Positions 31,989-42,752 of a stretch of DNA of 64,000 bases are shown piece by piece. This DNA comes from Salticus scenicus (lineage: Eukaryota; Arthropoda; Arachnida; Araneae; Salticidae). The stretch covers positions 135,579,456 through 135,643,455 of the forward strand of contig OZ005655.1 of the NCBI GenBank assembly GCA_963930645.1. The letters are read 5' to 3'. How positions within the stretch are numbered: position 1 is the first letter of the stretch; each line of letters opens with the position of its first letter. The notes under the pieces are model-generated. The model saw only the letters and a program-made list of their open reading frames with translations, made no database searches and was not told the origin of the DNA. Both the position numbers and the translations under genes were made by a program.

Positions 31989-32349
31989 ACTAGAGGGCTC
32001 TGCCCCCTGCTCGCTCCGTTCACCAACCCCCGAGGAAGGCTTCGCCTCCCCCGACTCACTTTACTTATTAACACAGGCAGATCCCTGCACGCCTATTTGC
32101 TTCTTTCCTTTTACTGCATAAGAATATTAACAGTGCATAGCACAAGAGAAAAGCAAAAAAATCCCCATACTCAATGGCAAATTGAAATACATGATATTTA
32201 ATAGCACATTATTTATTTTTATTTATTTGTATGAAAATTATGCTAAAAAAAAGAGTAACATTTTCCCCCTTTTGAACGGAAAGAAATTCGTAAAATCTAG
32301 ACCATTTTACATTACAGTTTTAGTATATGACCCTTTTTATTTCTTTTTT

Positions 32350-32684
32350 ACAACCATAGATCCGGACCGCGGTACCGCAGTCGGTAGAGCACCGAGCTCA
32401 TAATTGGAAGATTGCGGGTTCGGTACTCGAGCCGACCAAAGACCGTCGTGTACACTAATGGTGGCTGGTGCACGCAAAGTCTGTCGTGGCCGCAATGTCC
32501 TCCATGCTACCATGAAAGGTCACCGAAGCGGGACAGCCATCCCCTCCGTGTAGGATCAAAACCGTGGTGGAATGTCTCCGGAACATCCCTAGGGATGCGT
32601 CCTAGACCGCCGCCAATTATCCATAGCGCAGTAATGGTGCAACGTTAAACCCAACATACTTAACTACCTACCTACCTACCTACG
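32350..32684 (+). repeat. tRNA-derived SINE, copy 1
   Basis: RNA polymerase III boxes are visible: A-box-like GCAGTCGGTAGAGC (about 32376-32390) and B-box GGGTTCGGTACTC (32416-32428). A ~200 bp body follows (TCGTGGCCGCAATGTCCTCC, GAATGTCTCCGGAACATCCC), ending ACGTTAAACCCAACAT and a (CTAC)n tail. Short frames across it are shadows. The MITE at 32687 is inserted at the end of the CTAC tail. Confidence 0.75.
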
Positions 32685-32686
32685 TA

Positions 32687-32900
32687 AAGCCGGCAGCAAA
32701 AGAATTCGGGCACAAGCATTATTCCGTGCCTAAAAAAAGTACACTTAATACTGCTTTGTTAAATAAATCCCTGTCGAGACATGCTCTCAGTCACTCTAAG
32801 AACATGATTCGACATGGATTTATTTAACAAAATGGTATTAAGTATACTTTTATGATATCGGAATTATTGGCTAATTCTAGGATACTTTTGCTGCCGACTG
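32687..32900. mobile_element. palindromic Tc1/mariner-type MITE, 214 bp
   Basis: TA-flanked (32685-32686, 32901-32902). The left arm starts AAGCCGGCAGCAAAAGAATT and the right arm ends CTTTTGCTGCCGACTG. The arms are complementary nearly to the centre (TTAAATAAATCCCTGTCGA against TCGACATGGATTTATTTAA). Same family, length and end motif as the element at 62235. Confidence 0.8.
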
Positions 32901-32995
32901 TACAACCATGGATCATATTTTAATTTTCCCGTGTAAGAAAAAATCATTTTGCTAAAAGTAGAGAAGAAAGTTGACAATTATTTTTTTCTTTTTTA

Positions 32996-33328
32996 CAACC
33001 ACGGTTCCTGGCCGTGGTACCCCAGTCTATAAAGTGCCGAGCATTTAATTGGTAGATTGTCGATTCGACACTTGAGCCGACGAAAGACCATCGTGTATGC
33101 TAACAGTGGCTGGAACACATAAAATCCGTCGTGGCCGCAAAGTCCTCCATGTTCGCATTAAAAGTATACCTCTGGGGATCACCAAAGCGAGGTATCTGTT
33201 CCCTCAGTGGAGGATAGAAATTGTGATGGCATGTCTCCAGAACATCCATAGGGTTGCATCCCAGACTATCACTAATTCCCCATAGCGCGGTACTGCTGCG
33301 ACGTTAAACCCGACCCACCTTACTACCG
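32996..33328 (+). repeat. tRNA-derived SINE, copy 2
   Basis: A diverged copy of the SINE at 32350, about three quarters identical by eye with small indels. It keeps GTCGTGGCCGCAAAGTCCTC, TGGCATGTCTCCAGAACATC and GCGACGTTAAACCCGACC, but the B box has decayed to GTCGATTCGACACT, so it is probably not transcribable. Confidence 0.75.
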
Positions 33329-33824
33329 CCATGCATCATATTTTAATTTTCCCGTGTAAAATGACTTCATGACAGAAAATTCATCATAAGGTATTTGAAA
33401 TACCTTTTGATGTCACTCGGAGAAACATTTTTGACGGTGGCTAATAGTGTACCTTCATCAACATGTCGTTTTAGCTAATAACTACTTTAATTAAAATGAT
33501 AGAGATTTCTAAGCTGCTGAAATGCCTGCCTTGGAGTATTCGGAACACATTGATGCCTCTCCTGACGCGAAGGACCTTGCCCTCTGCGAGAAGATGCTGT
33601 CGCAGACAAAAACATTTGACGCCAGATACAATAACTTTTTTTTTTGATATATAGAGATATATATAGCTAGATGGTCTGTTTTTCTTATATTTCCGACTGT
33701 CCTAAACCACTGTCCTATTTTTAGGACAGCCTGAACCGATTAAGCTAATGAAAAGTTTTTTTGATTTTGTGTGTATACATACTCTTACAGAAACATATAT
33801 TTAAAATTATATATATATATATAT

Positions 33825-35193
33825 AAACTCATGTTTGTGAAAATTGCAACACCATGAAGAAATCGTCATAATTGAATGAAATTTAATACACAGTTGAGTG
33901 GTAGTGGTACAAATAAATGATTAAATTATCAAAGCAAACAAACAATAACAAGAGATTGGAATCAGTATTTTGTGTAGCCACCACGCGCCGCAATAAGTGC
34001 TGCTACACGACGTGGCATGGAGTCAAACAAATTTTGAATGTCTGCCTGAGGAAGAGCATTCCATATTGTTTGTATGCGTACCCAAAGTTCGTCTGCAGAA
34101 GCAACAGGACGAGGATCACGAGCGAGATGCCGACCAACCAAATCCCACACATGTCCAATCGGCGACATATCCGGGGAATACGCAGTCCAAGGAAGAAGCT
34201 GTAACTGGTGGGTTGCAAAGAAGGATTGAACAGTCCTAGCAATATGAGGGCGGGCATTGTCCTGTTGAAATACAGCGCCTGGCAAGCTATGAAGGAAGGG
34301 AACAGCTTGGGGCTGTAGAACTTCACTGATGTACCGGTTGCTGTTCAGATTGCCCACAATTCGTACCAATTGAGATCGTCCACCATAACTCCGGGTGTTC
34401 GTTCACTGTGGCGTTCGATAATGCACTCCGGAAGGTGGCGTTCACCGGCATAGCGTCTGACGCGAATGCGGCCATCATTTTTCCACAAATTAAAGCGGGA
34501 TTCGTCAGAAAACATGGCATGCTGCCAATCAGCACACCAGTCTCTATGCTGATTGTTTCATTGTAGCCGCAGGCGGCGATAGTTTAGCGTGAGGGGGATC
34601 CTGTATAAAGGAGTCATTGCGCGCAGTCGACGCTGCAGCAAACGTCTACGAATTGATGAAGCACACAATGAAACACCTGTAGCTATTGACCACTGTGCTG
34701 CCAATTGTCTAGAGGAAGCTGTACGGTCCGTCCGCGCCATGCGGACCAGGTGTCGATTATCGCGAGCTGACGTCACATTTCGGGGTCCACTCCCGGATTT
34801 CCGAGTTGTCCGACCCTCGTCCGTCCACTGCTTCCAAACACTCATCACTGTGCTGCTGTTACGCTGCATACGAGCGGCTACTGCACGATACGACAATCCA
34901 GCTTACTCTGTAAGTTGTTCAAATCTCGCTCTTTTTCGTCGAAGAGGCATAAGTAAAGATTGAGCTAACGTTTACCACTAGCAGATAACCACCGATAACC
35001 ATACACGCCTCGCTACAGCCGTCTATTTATTCGGAGCCATCCGCCGTCCAGACGGCGCTGCTCAGCATACGCATGCGCTACGGATTTGAAATTCTAATCA
35101 TTTGCATATCATGCGCTACTTTGTATTTCCTGAAAATTTCAGCTCACTCGCGTAAGTCCTTCATGGTGTTGCAATTTTCACAAACATGAGTTT
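33825..35193 (-). mobile_element. Tc1-like transposon, 1369 bp, perfect 35 bp TIRs
   Basis: 33825-33859 (AAACTCATGTTTGTGAAAAT onward) is perfectly inverted at 35159-35193, and TA flanks both ends within a TA-rich site. The interior encodes a broken Tc1-type transposase on the minus strand. The TIRs are better preserved than the gene, so the copy could still be moved by a transposase supplied elsewhere (inference). Confidence 0.9.
33962..34896 (-). pseudogene. Tc1-like transposase, frameshifted
   Basis: The N-terminal part (34558-34896) has the paired-type HTH region (SYRAVAARMQRNSSTVMSVW ...) and the GSGPRNVTSARDNRHLVRMA linker typical of Tc1. The C-terminal part (33962-34369, different frame) has QQDNARPHIARTVQSFF, then SPDMSPIGHVWDLVGRHL and the RGGYTKY end. 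In the DD34E signature the second aspartate is present (QQDNARPH), but the position 35 residues later that should be glutamate is glycine (SPIGHVWD). The middle segment with the first aspartate (MFSDESRF, minus strand near 34505-34530) lies in a third piece, and sequence between it and the C-terminal part is deleted. The gene is dead twice over: frame breaks and loss of the catalytic glutamate. Confidence 0.9.
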
Positions 35194-35585
35194 ATATATA
35201 TATTCAATGCCTGGTACGATATAGGTTAAATTTCATTATTTCTTATTTAAATGCTTACCTGTTTTAAAGTTGTCAAATTTCGACCAGTGGGCGATACTAG
35301 TATGTATTATTTTGTAATACATTACATGAACTAAATACTACACGAACATGATGCTATGTGTATTAAACAACTGGAAATTCATACACTTCTGAAAATATTA
35401 TAAATACAAAAAAAAAAACAGTTTTAAAAATTATAATGATTAAAAAAAATCCCTGTTTAAAATTAATGTTTCATTTGTCATAAGTATGTATAATTAGTTT
35501 TGTAATACTAATTAGTTTTAAGACGACTTTTACACAATTTTATTTTATACCACATTGAAATATACAAACAATTTTCAACTTTCTT

Positions 35586-35621
<36 letters not shown>

Positions 35622-36334
35622 TTCAATCCGTGAATGTGCTTTTAAACCAAAATCTATTTTAAAAATTAAACGTAATGAGATAACGTTTAAAAATTATTAT
35701 GGATTTCATAAATAGCAGAATTGATTTCGTATGCTAATGGATCTTATTATTTAAAAATTGGTTGTTATTTCATCTAGTTAATTAGAATAATTACGAAAAA
35801 CAGAATCTAATTTAATTTCAAATACCTTTGGATGAAATTTTTATATTACAGTGATGTGTATACATTTTCACTAAATTAATTCCATATATCGAAAATTATA
35901 ACTTAGTTATATACATAAAAATAAGAAATTAAATGAGGTATTAAATATCAAAAAGGATATATTTTTCTGATCATTCATGTTTCCTAGTACATATGCATAG
36001 TTTTTTTTTTTTCAAATGTATTAAATGCAGTTTTACTAGTAAACAATTATTTTTTCACTTTACAACGCAAAATGCATTGTTATTAGCATTAAGTGTGTAG
36101 GAAACCTGGTTTGATTATTTAATAAGCGAAGCATAAAATGAAATGGAATACAAATCTCGTGATGCGTGAAACATAAAAGCCATTATTTTGCTCACTGAAA
36201 TATTTCGAGGAAAATTTTTATTATATACGTTTAAATTAATTATATATCATTTAAAGGTTTAAAATGATTTTTAATTGTATTTAGAAATAGTTTTTTTCCC
36301 CTAATCAATCGCTAAAGTATCCCAATATAAGTAT
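35194..36334. other. AT-rich non-coding stretch
   Basis: (TA)n run at about 35590-35619; otherwise nothing recognisable. Confidence 0.6.
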
Positions 36335-36380
36335 AACTAGCAGGCTTCGCCAGCTTCGCTGGGCTCTATATTTAAAGAAA
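36335..36380 (+). repeat. start motif of a composite repeat element
   Basis: AACTAGCAGGCTTCGCCAGC and CTTCGCTGGGCTCTATATTT closely match the first 45 bp of the elements at 19021 and (with changes) 15555 and 41571. The body may be the tandem arrays at 36880-37866; extent uncertain. Confidence 0.5.
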
Positions 36381-36564
36381 TTTTATTTTTCCGACTGAGT
36401 GAAAATAATGCCTGGACCGGGAGTCGAACCCCGGATCTTTGACTTACAAGGTCAAGGCTCTACCAACTGAGCTATCGAGGCCGACAACCGGTCGACATTA
36501 CTCACTCAGACAACCATTAGGCAGAAACATCAGGCATTATTTTCACTCAGTCGGAAAAATAAAA
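36381..36564. mobile_element. inverted-repeat element carrying a tRNA-like sequence
   Basis: 36381-36413 is perfectly inverted at 36532-36564 (33 bp; TTTTTCCGACTGAGTGAAAA and its complement within the arms). Between them lies a 72 nt tRNA-Thr-like sequence on the minus strand and a spacer that repeats part of the arm (CTGAGTGAGTAATG on the minus strand). The left arm overlaps the last 4 nt of the tRNA 3' end. It is either a tRNA-derived SINE that gained a copy of its own 3' flank in inverse orientation, or a TIR element that captured a tRNA gene. Confidence 0.7.
36410..36481 (-). tRNA. tRNA-Thr(TGT)-like sequence
   Basis: Read on the minus strand it starts GCCTCGATAGCTCAGTTGGT. Seven-bp acceptor with one C:C mismatch at position 5; D-stem GCTC/GAGC perfect; anticodon stem TTGAC/GTCAA perfect around the loop CTTGTAA, so the anticodon is TGT (Thr, codon ACA). 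B box GGTTCGACTCC. The T stem has one G:G mismatch. There is no intron, and CCA is not encoded, as expected in a eukaryote. Given two stem mismatches and its place inside an inverted-repeat element, it is more likely a mobile tRNA-like copy than a functional gene. Confidence 0.55.
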
Positions 36565-36725
36565 ATTCAATAAAATATGATTTTCCTCCACAGTTCATTC
36601 TGTGATTTTAATAGAAACAATATTTAAAGGTTTTTCTTTTTAATTGACTAATTGAAACATTTATATAAATATGTTTCGATTGGCAACTATTTCTTCACAG
36701 TTTTAGTATGGGATCTCCTTGACAA

Positions 36726-36766
<41 letters not shown>

Positions 36767-36879
36767 TTCTCGAATCTGTGCAAGAAAACTATTATTAAAG
36801 CGAATATTCTCGAAAACAGTGAAATAAAAATGTTAACTCTTCGAATATTCTGGAAACAGTTGAAGCTGTTATTCGTACA
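36565..36879. other. AT-rich spacer with poly(T)
   Basis: Poly(T) at about 36731-36763. Nothing else. Confidence 0.6.
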
Positions 36880-37320
36880 GTAAAAGTCACTATTAAATGA
36901 ATGGTAGAATCAGAGAATGCTCGTAAGTCGTTTTCGCAGCAATCACTATAACGCACGTATGTAGGCTACACGAACATGAAAAAAGAAATCACTGGACATC
37001 CCTAAATCACTGTGCATGAATCTCAGAACAGACGAAACTCGGTTCCGCGGCAATCACTATCACGCATGTTAAAACCAAAAAACATCACTGGACACCCCTA
37101 CCTCGCTGTGCATGAATCTCAGAACACACGAAACTCTTTTCCGCGTCAATAAGTATCACGCACGTTTAAAAAAAAAAAAAAAAAAAAAAAAAACATCACT
37201 AGACACCCCTAACTTGCTGTGCATGAATCTGAAAAAGAACGTATGTCGTTTCCGCGGCAATCGCTATCACGCATGTCAATAAATGAAAAAAAAAGAAAAC
37301 ATCGCTGGACACTCCTAACT
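36880..37320. repeat. about four ~105 bp tandem units
   Basis: Blocks TTCCGCGGCAATCACTATCA, CATCACTGGACACCCCTA and CTGTGCATGAATCTCAGAAC recur with spacing of about 92-117 bp (CTGTGCATGAATCT near 37009, 37101 and 37218). One unit carries a poly(A) expansion. Confidence 0.75.
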
Positions 37321-37813
37321 CAAATCAGTGAAAATCAAATAAAACAATTAAATCTTTCGTAATTCCTCATAACGTAGGTCTAGTTCAATGTAAAATTCAA
37401 TAAAATCAATGAAAATCAAATAAACCAATCAAATTTCTTGTAATTCCTATTAACGTAGCTGTAGTTCAAGGAAAACGCACTCAAATCAATCAAAATCAAA
37501 TAAACCAACAAAATCTCTTGTAATTACTCATAACGTACCTATAGTTCAATGTAAAATACACTCAAATCAATGAAAATCGAATAAACCAATCAAATCTCCT
37601 ATAATTCCTCAAAACGTAGCTCTAGTTCAACGTAAAATACACTCAAATCAATGAAACGATCAATTCTACCATAATTCCGCAAAACGTAGCTCTAGTTTAA
37701 CGTAAAATACACTCAAATCAATTAAAATGAAATAAACCAATCAAATCTCTCGTAATTCCTCATAACGTAGCTTTAGTTCAATGTAAAATAAACTCAAATC
37801 AATGAAAATAAAA
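37321..37813. repeat. six ~80 bp tandem units
   Basis: AACGTAG-type marker (one copy AACGTAC) near 37371, 37452, 37532, 37613, 37683 and 37763. Each unit also has GTAATTCCTCATAACGTAG, TAGTTCAATGTAAAATACAC and TCAAATCAATGAAAATCAAA. The fifth unit is about 10 bp shorter. Confidence 0.85.
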
Positions 37814-37866
37814 TACCCCCTCCTCCCCCGGGGGGGGAGGGGGTACTTCCCACCCGGGGGGGGAAG
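37814..37866. other. paired GC palindromes with G-runs
   Basis: 37814-37845 is a near-perfect palindrome of TACCCCCTCCTCCCCC and its complement. 37846-37866 is a second, CTTCCCACCC / GGGGGGGGAAG. They sit abruptly in AT-rich DNA. The G-runs could form G-quadruplexes. A related cluster is at 40591-40639. Confidence 0.7.
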
Positions 37867-38346
37867 AAATGCTTCCATATGCACAGTTTTTTTTCCTAGT
37901 TAACTACTACTATTATCAATAATTCATAGTAATTTTACAAACACACGATTAAAAAAACTCTCAATATGTACATTTATGCAAAATTTTGTCTTATGTTAAA
38001 AATGTATGCCCATGTTAAAATTTAGAAAAAATGCGATAACAGCGCCACCTATCGAGCGATTTTTCCACAAATCTAATCAACACCAGTTTATGTCAGGATC
38101 CAGCTAAATACCGAGTTTTGTTGAATTTCGTTTATTGGATCATGTGGTACAGCGTCCACAAAATTTGTGATACACACACACAGGCAGACCGACATTTTCA
38201 AAAAATTGTCAAATCGTGTTCAGGACATCCCAAAACGTGTAAATCCGTCAAAAACTGGAGTTCGAAAATTTTCACGAATACAATACTTTCTCTTACATAT
38301 AGAAGAAAGTAAAAAAAAGGAACGGAAAAAGTAATACAAGCTCATT
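37867..38346 (+). repeat. interspersed repeat 3' end module
   Basis: Contains ACAGCGCCACCTATCGAGCG, then CAGGACATCCCAAAACGTGT, then TTTTCACGAATACAATACTT, and a small hairpin TACTTTCTCTTACATATAGA...AGAAAGTA followed by poly(A). The ACxTC/CCCAAAACGTGTAAAT phrase links it to 16430-17545. Confidence 0.5.
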
Positions 38347-39110
38347 TGTTTTTACTTTCTGAACATACATATGTAAGGAAAGTATTGTAATCATGTCAAA
38401 AATTCGAATTTGAGATTTTGATTTTTCTATACGTTTTGAGGTCTCCTGAGTCCATTTTCACTATTTTTATGATGATTTATGTATGTGTGTGCATGTATGT
38501 GTGTATGTATATGTGTATGTATGTGAGTATGTATGTGTGTTAGTGAACACGCTAGTGTCTAAACGCTTTTTTGAATGAGCTGAAAGTTGGTACATATATT
38601 GTAAGTCATCATAGCACGGACCCTATTGATTTTGGTGAATCTGGTACTTATAGTTGTTTTATTTATTTATTTTTTTATTTATTTATTTATTTTTTTTTTA
38701 CAGGGACACAAAGAAAAATTCTTTATCATTATGGCCTATGGGGCCAAATTTTTAAAAGTGTGATAGCGTCTAAATGCCTTATTAATCTGAGCAAAAAAAT
38801 TGTACACATGTTATAGGTCACAGTTGAACCAACTATATAGATTTTTGTGAATTTATCCCTTACAGTTTTTTACAAGGTCACAAAGAAAAATTCTTTATCA
38901 TTATGGCTTAAGGGGCAAAATTTTTAAAAGTGCGATTGCGTCTAAACGTTTATTTCAATTCAGCTGAAACTTTATGAATATTATAAATCACAGTTGCACT
39001 AACTATAAGCATTTTGGTGAATCTAGCTATTATAGGTTTTTAGAGTTACACAACGAAATATTCTTTATCATTATGATATATGGGCTCAAAGCTCAGTAGC
39101 GTTAAATTAA
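38347..39110 (-). repeat. head-to-head copy of the module with three ~171 bp tandem units
   Basis: 38347-38460 is an inverted relative of 38230-38317: TACTTTCTGAACATACATAT...GGAAAGTATTGTAATC, then ACGTTTTGAGGTCTCCTGAG. (TGTATG)n-type repeats at 38475-38540. Three tandem units follow: TTCTTTATCATTATGG (last copy TTCTTTATCATTATGA) near 38719, 38891 and 39061, each with GCGTCTAAACG, a GGTCACAGTTGAACCAACTA-type block and TTTTGGTGAATCT. Confidence 0.65.
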
Positions 39111-39259
39111 ACATCGTGTACTATATGGAGAAAAATGCTCAAACACTCTATTATGATTTTCTCTCTTTTGTTTATTTAAAAGCTCCTCTTTCTTTACTTT
39201 ATCTACAAAACTATTAATTACCCAATTTTATGAAAATCGAGTGGAGTCACTCCAGATTT

Positions 39260-42236
39260 TTTCTTGTGTATACATGAAAAACAAATTTATAATGAATCCA
39301 TTATGATATTCAAATAAACCTTAATTTGTTAAAATTACTTAATAGTAACTTTTTTTTTTGACATAAATAAATAACATATAAATCACTGATGTAAATACCT
39401 CAAATTAGCTTTTGTTTTTTAAAGATAAAATAATTTTTATTTACTCAAAGTTAATGTATTATATTTTATATAGGTGGCTATTACTGTAATAATTCTTTCA
39501 AAATAAGTATAAATATATAATTTTAAATCTTTTCGATGCGTGATAAAAACATGTTTAATAACAACCTAAATCATGTTTATATCATGTATCGGAAAGATTT
39601 TTTACACTAGATGTAAAATTTAATCATGATTTACAGCATTTGAACATGATTTTACTTTATCCAGATAAGTTGTTGCACTAGTAGTATTCTTTAGACGTTA
39701 CATAATATATAGATATAGATATATTCATAACACGGAATCATAAGCAATTTGAGTATCATATTATGGTTATAGATAAAGGTAACTTAATGACAGGCCATCT
39801 CGTTTTAGTTTAGAACCATATTTTTTATATTTGGATTAACATGAAATATACTTAAAATTTTCAAATACGTCATTATATAAGTGCATATTTATTCTTAACG
39901 TGATATTATATGATGAGCTTGTAAATATAGTAAATTTCCAATACGTATTATCGTTCCCGCCAATATTTCTTTTAAATAAGAGATAGTGTATATTTCCATA
40001 TAAAGTATAAAACATTATTGCAAAGAAAAAAAATAATCGATGTTACTATAATATAAGAAACGTATGTAAGACAGATGTAGGAATAAAATATTATCGAATT
40101 AAAACTAAGACTGCAGAGATTAATAAAGGGATAACACAATATTATTTTTTTTACACTTTTTTACTTTCTCTTACCCATAAGGTAGAGAAAGTATTGTTTT
40201 ATGGTCATATTTTTGAAAATGAGTTTTTGCTATATTTACATGTTCTGATGTCCCATGAATATGAAAATCATGTTTTTAGCGAATGGTTCTGTCTGTGTGT
40301 CTCCCTGTCTGTGTGACTGTTATCAGCATATCTCAAGAAAAAATAGTAGCAGAAATTCCAACTCGGTATTCTAAATGTGTGTCATATAGGGATGCTACAC
40401 TAAGCTTTTTGTTGAGATGAAGCAAATGGTTCATGTACAGGGACACTCAAAATTATTCAAATACGTTACGTCTATGGGGGAAATTGCAGGTAAGTAGAGT
40501 TAAACATCTGTAGAATGCACTATACCAAATGAAAGGAATATATATATATTTAATAGCAATAGTCAACTGGGAAAAAAATTTCTGCATGTAGGAGCCTCGC
40601 CTCCCCCCCCCCTGGGGGAAAGTCCCCCCTCGTGGGAAGTAAATTTTCATGATGGGTATCCTTCAAATCCTTCAAAATGGGTATCCTTCGCCAATACCTT
40701 TAAAACGAATGGTTGAAAAATCGATCTGCGATAATTTAAAATAAAATTATCGATTTTTTTTATTTTAAATTTTTTTATGTATATTTTTATGTAATATTGA
40801 GAATAAATTCAACTCTTTTTAAATATTTCGTGTTATACTACATCTCTAATATGGAAATCGTCTGCATTATTATGGACGATATTTTTTTTAATAAATAATT
40901 TTGATAAATTATTTTACTGAGTTATTTTATATAGGAACATGTAGAAGAAAGTTATGTGGTGGGCAAAACACACTAGTTATTTGTTGTTAGTGGATGTGCT
41001 TTACTATTAATATTTTACCATTTCTAGGAAAGCTGTTCGGGAATTGAAATAAATTCCTCATAGAGATATGGTAATTAATGTATGTTTTAAGCTGATAATT
41101 CATCACTTGTCTTTTGTATATTTACACGATTTGAGGCTTCTTGATTACCCTAGTCAATTTTTAACGTTTGATCTTTATCTGTGTGTCTTTAAGCGACTTG
41201 AAAACGAATTATTTTAGGAGATCTAAATGTTGTATTTTGAAGTTAATGTAAGTTTGTTGCTGGAAAAGTTTGATCAAGATTGATAAGTTTTAATGAATGA
41301 AAATTGCCTGTGAAAATTGTTTATATCGTGTGAAAATTGTCTGTATAATTTTAAGTAAACTTTTAAATTTAACAACAGAATTAAATTCTATATAAACTAG
41401 TAAAGCCCCAGTTCGGGAATGAACCGAATTCCGAATGCGGAAAAAATTTCAATATCAAACTCGAAATGTACAAAACTCGGCCTGATGCTACCTGCGTGCC
41501 AATTGATGAAAGTTTGTTAACGAAACTATTTTTTTATTCATGAAATCAATGAAGGTAGAGAACCTACGAAGGCTTTTCTTGCTTCGCTGGTCACTATATT
41601 TAAAGGAAACTGTTTTCTATATCGCTTTACAAACAAAAAAAAATAAAAATAAATAAAGAAATCATTAAATTGCTTTAAAGACTGCTTTGTTTTCCGTTTT
41701 TGTTTTCCCTTCTCGTTCTCCTTTCATTTTCATATTTACTGAATTCGAATCTTTGTTTTTCAATATCACTTGATTTAACAGACGACAATTTTATTTATTT
41801 AACGTTCATTTATATTTGCATTAATTTTGGAACTCTCGTGCATGAGTAAAATATTTTATATTTTTTTTTTTCGCATGAAAGCATATTTCATTCATCAATT
41901 TTAAAAGTTTACTTCATTAAAATTTACTTCATTTCATGGGGACAAACATGCCACATATTATACTTATATGGCATAACGTTTATTATATATATTTTAATTT
42001 GTAATATGCTTCGATTTAGAAATTAGAAAAACAAAATAGCAAAACCTTTTCAGGCACTAGATATTTTAGTAATTTTATGAGTAAATATTTTTTCTGTATT
42101 TATTTCTTGATAATCCAAATATAATAAATTTAGTATTATATTAAATATTTGATTTTAACGCTGATATTATTTACAAAGTAAAAATATAGAATGAAAAAAA
42201 TTAATATAGTTATATAATATTAATATACTTAATACT

Positions 42237-42238
<2 letters not shown>
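39260..42238. other. duplicated host segment, block B left part
   Basis: 39260-39680 and 39770-40140 align with 53060-53520 and 53530-53960 in block C (GCAACCTAAATCATGTTTAT / ACAACCTAAATCATGTTTAT, TTTAATCATGATTTACAGCA in both, TTATCCAGATAAGTT in both). 41010-42238 aligns with 11530-13150 in block A. 40155-40990 appears to be inserted repeat material. No gene. Confidence 0.65.
40591..40639. other. GC-rich palindromic cluster
   Basis: GGAGCCTCGCCTCCCCCCCC, then CTGGGGGAAAGTCCCCCC and TCGTGGGAAG. Inverted C and G runs comparable to 37814-37866. Confidence 0.6.
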
Positions 42239-42272
<34 letters not shown>

Positions 42273-42278
<6 letters not shown>

Positions 42279-42752
42279 ATATTAGCTGGGCGTCTAGGGG
42301 TGGGGCAATGAAGAGGTGCGATTAAGATAACTAAAAACATTTATTACGTACACAACACAGTTTACACAAAGATAAAATGATAATATTAGCAGGGTTTCCA
42401 TCAATAACATTTGCTGGTTTCGAGGCCTAATACACCTAACAAGCTCTCTTCATTACTAGGACTAACAGAAAGTAACATATATGAGCACTGACTCGCTCTA
42501 CAATTCACATTAGTACCTACGCGTACTATTTCTAATAAGTGAGATTATGGTATAGAGCTCTCCATGGCTCTACACACTTATACAGAGCACAACAAGCTCT
42601 AATTAGCAGAAAAATGAGCCTGTCAGCCTACGCGCTGAAGGTCTCAACCGATCTCCACTGCAGCCAGATCTCAACTCCTCCGTTTGTCATCTCGTTCAAT
42701 GATAAGCATCAGAGACAGCGCCATCTGTTGGCTCTGCAAGGAACTTCCCACA
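42273..42752 (-). repeat. 3' LTR (element orientation)
   Basis: 480 bp, 479/480 identical to the other LTR by direct reading. The internal sequence just inside it on the minus strand (GAATGGCAGAGCGT) is only weakly purine-rich for a polypurine tract. Confidence 0.95.

Larger units (their letters stand above)
31989..33672 (+). mobile_element. composite repeat region with nested SINEs and a MITE
   Basis: Starts ACTAGAGGGCTCTGCCCCCT, related to the starts at 15555, 19021 and 36335. It ends in ACATTTGACGCCAGATACAA, poly(T) and GATATATAGAGATATATATA, similar in style to the terminal ATATATATAG at 20424. Two SINE copies and one palindromic MITE lie inside. Boundaries are inferred. Confidence 0.4.

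Noticed and set aside
34003..34963. Plus-strand frames of 80-124 codons over the Tc1 element
   Set aside because: Antisense shadows of the minus-strand Tc1 transposase.
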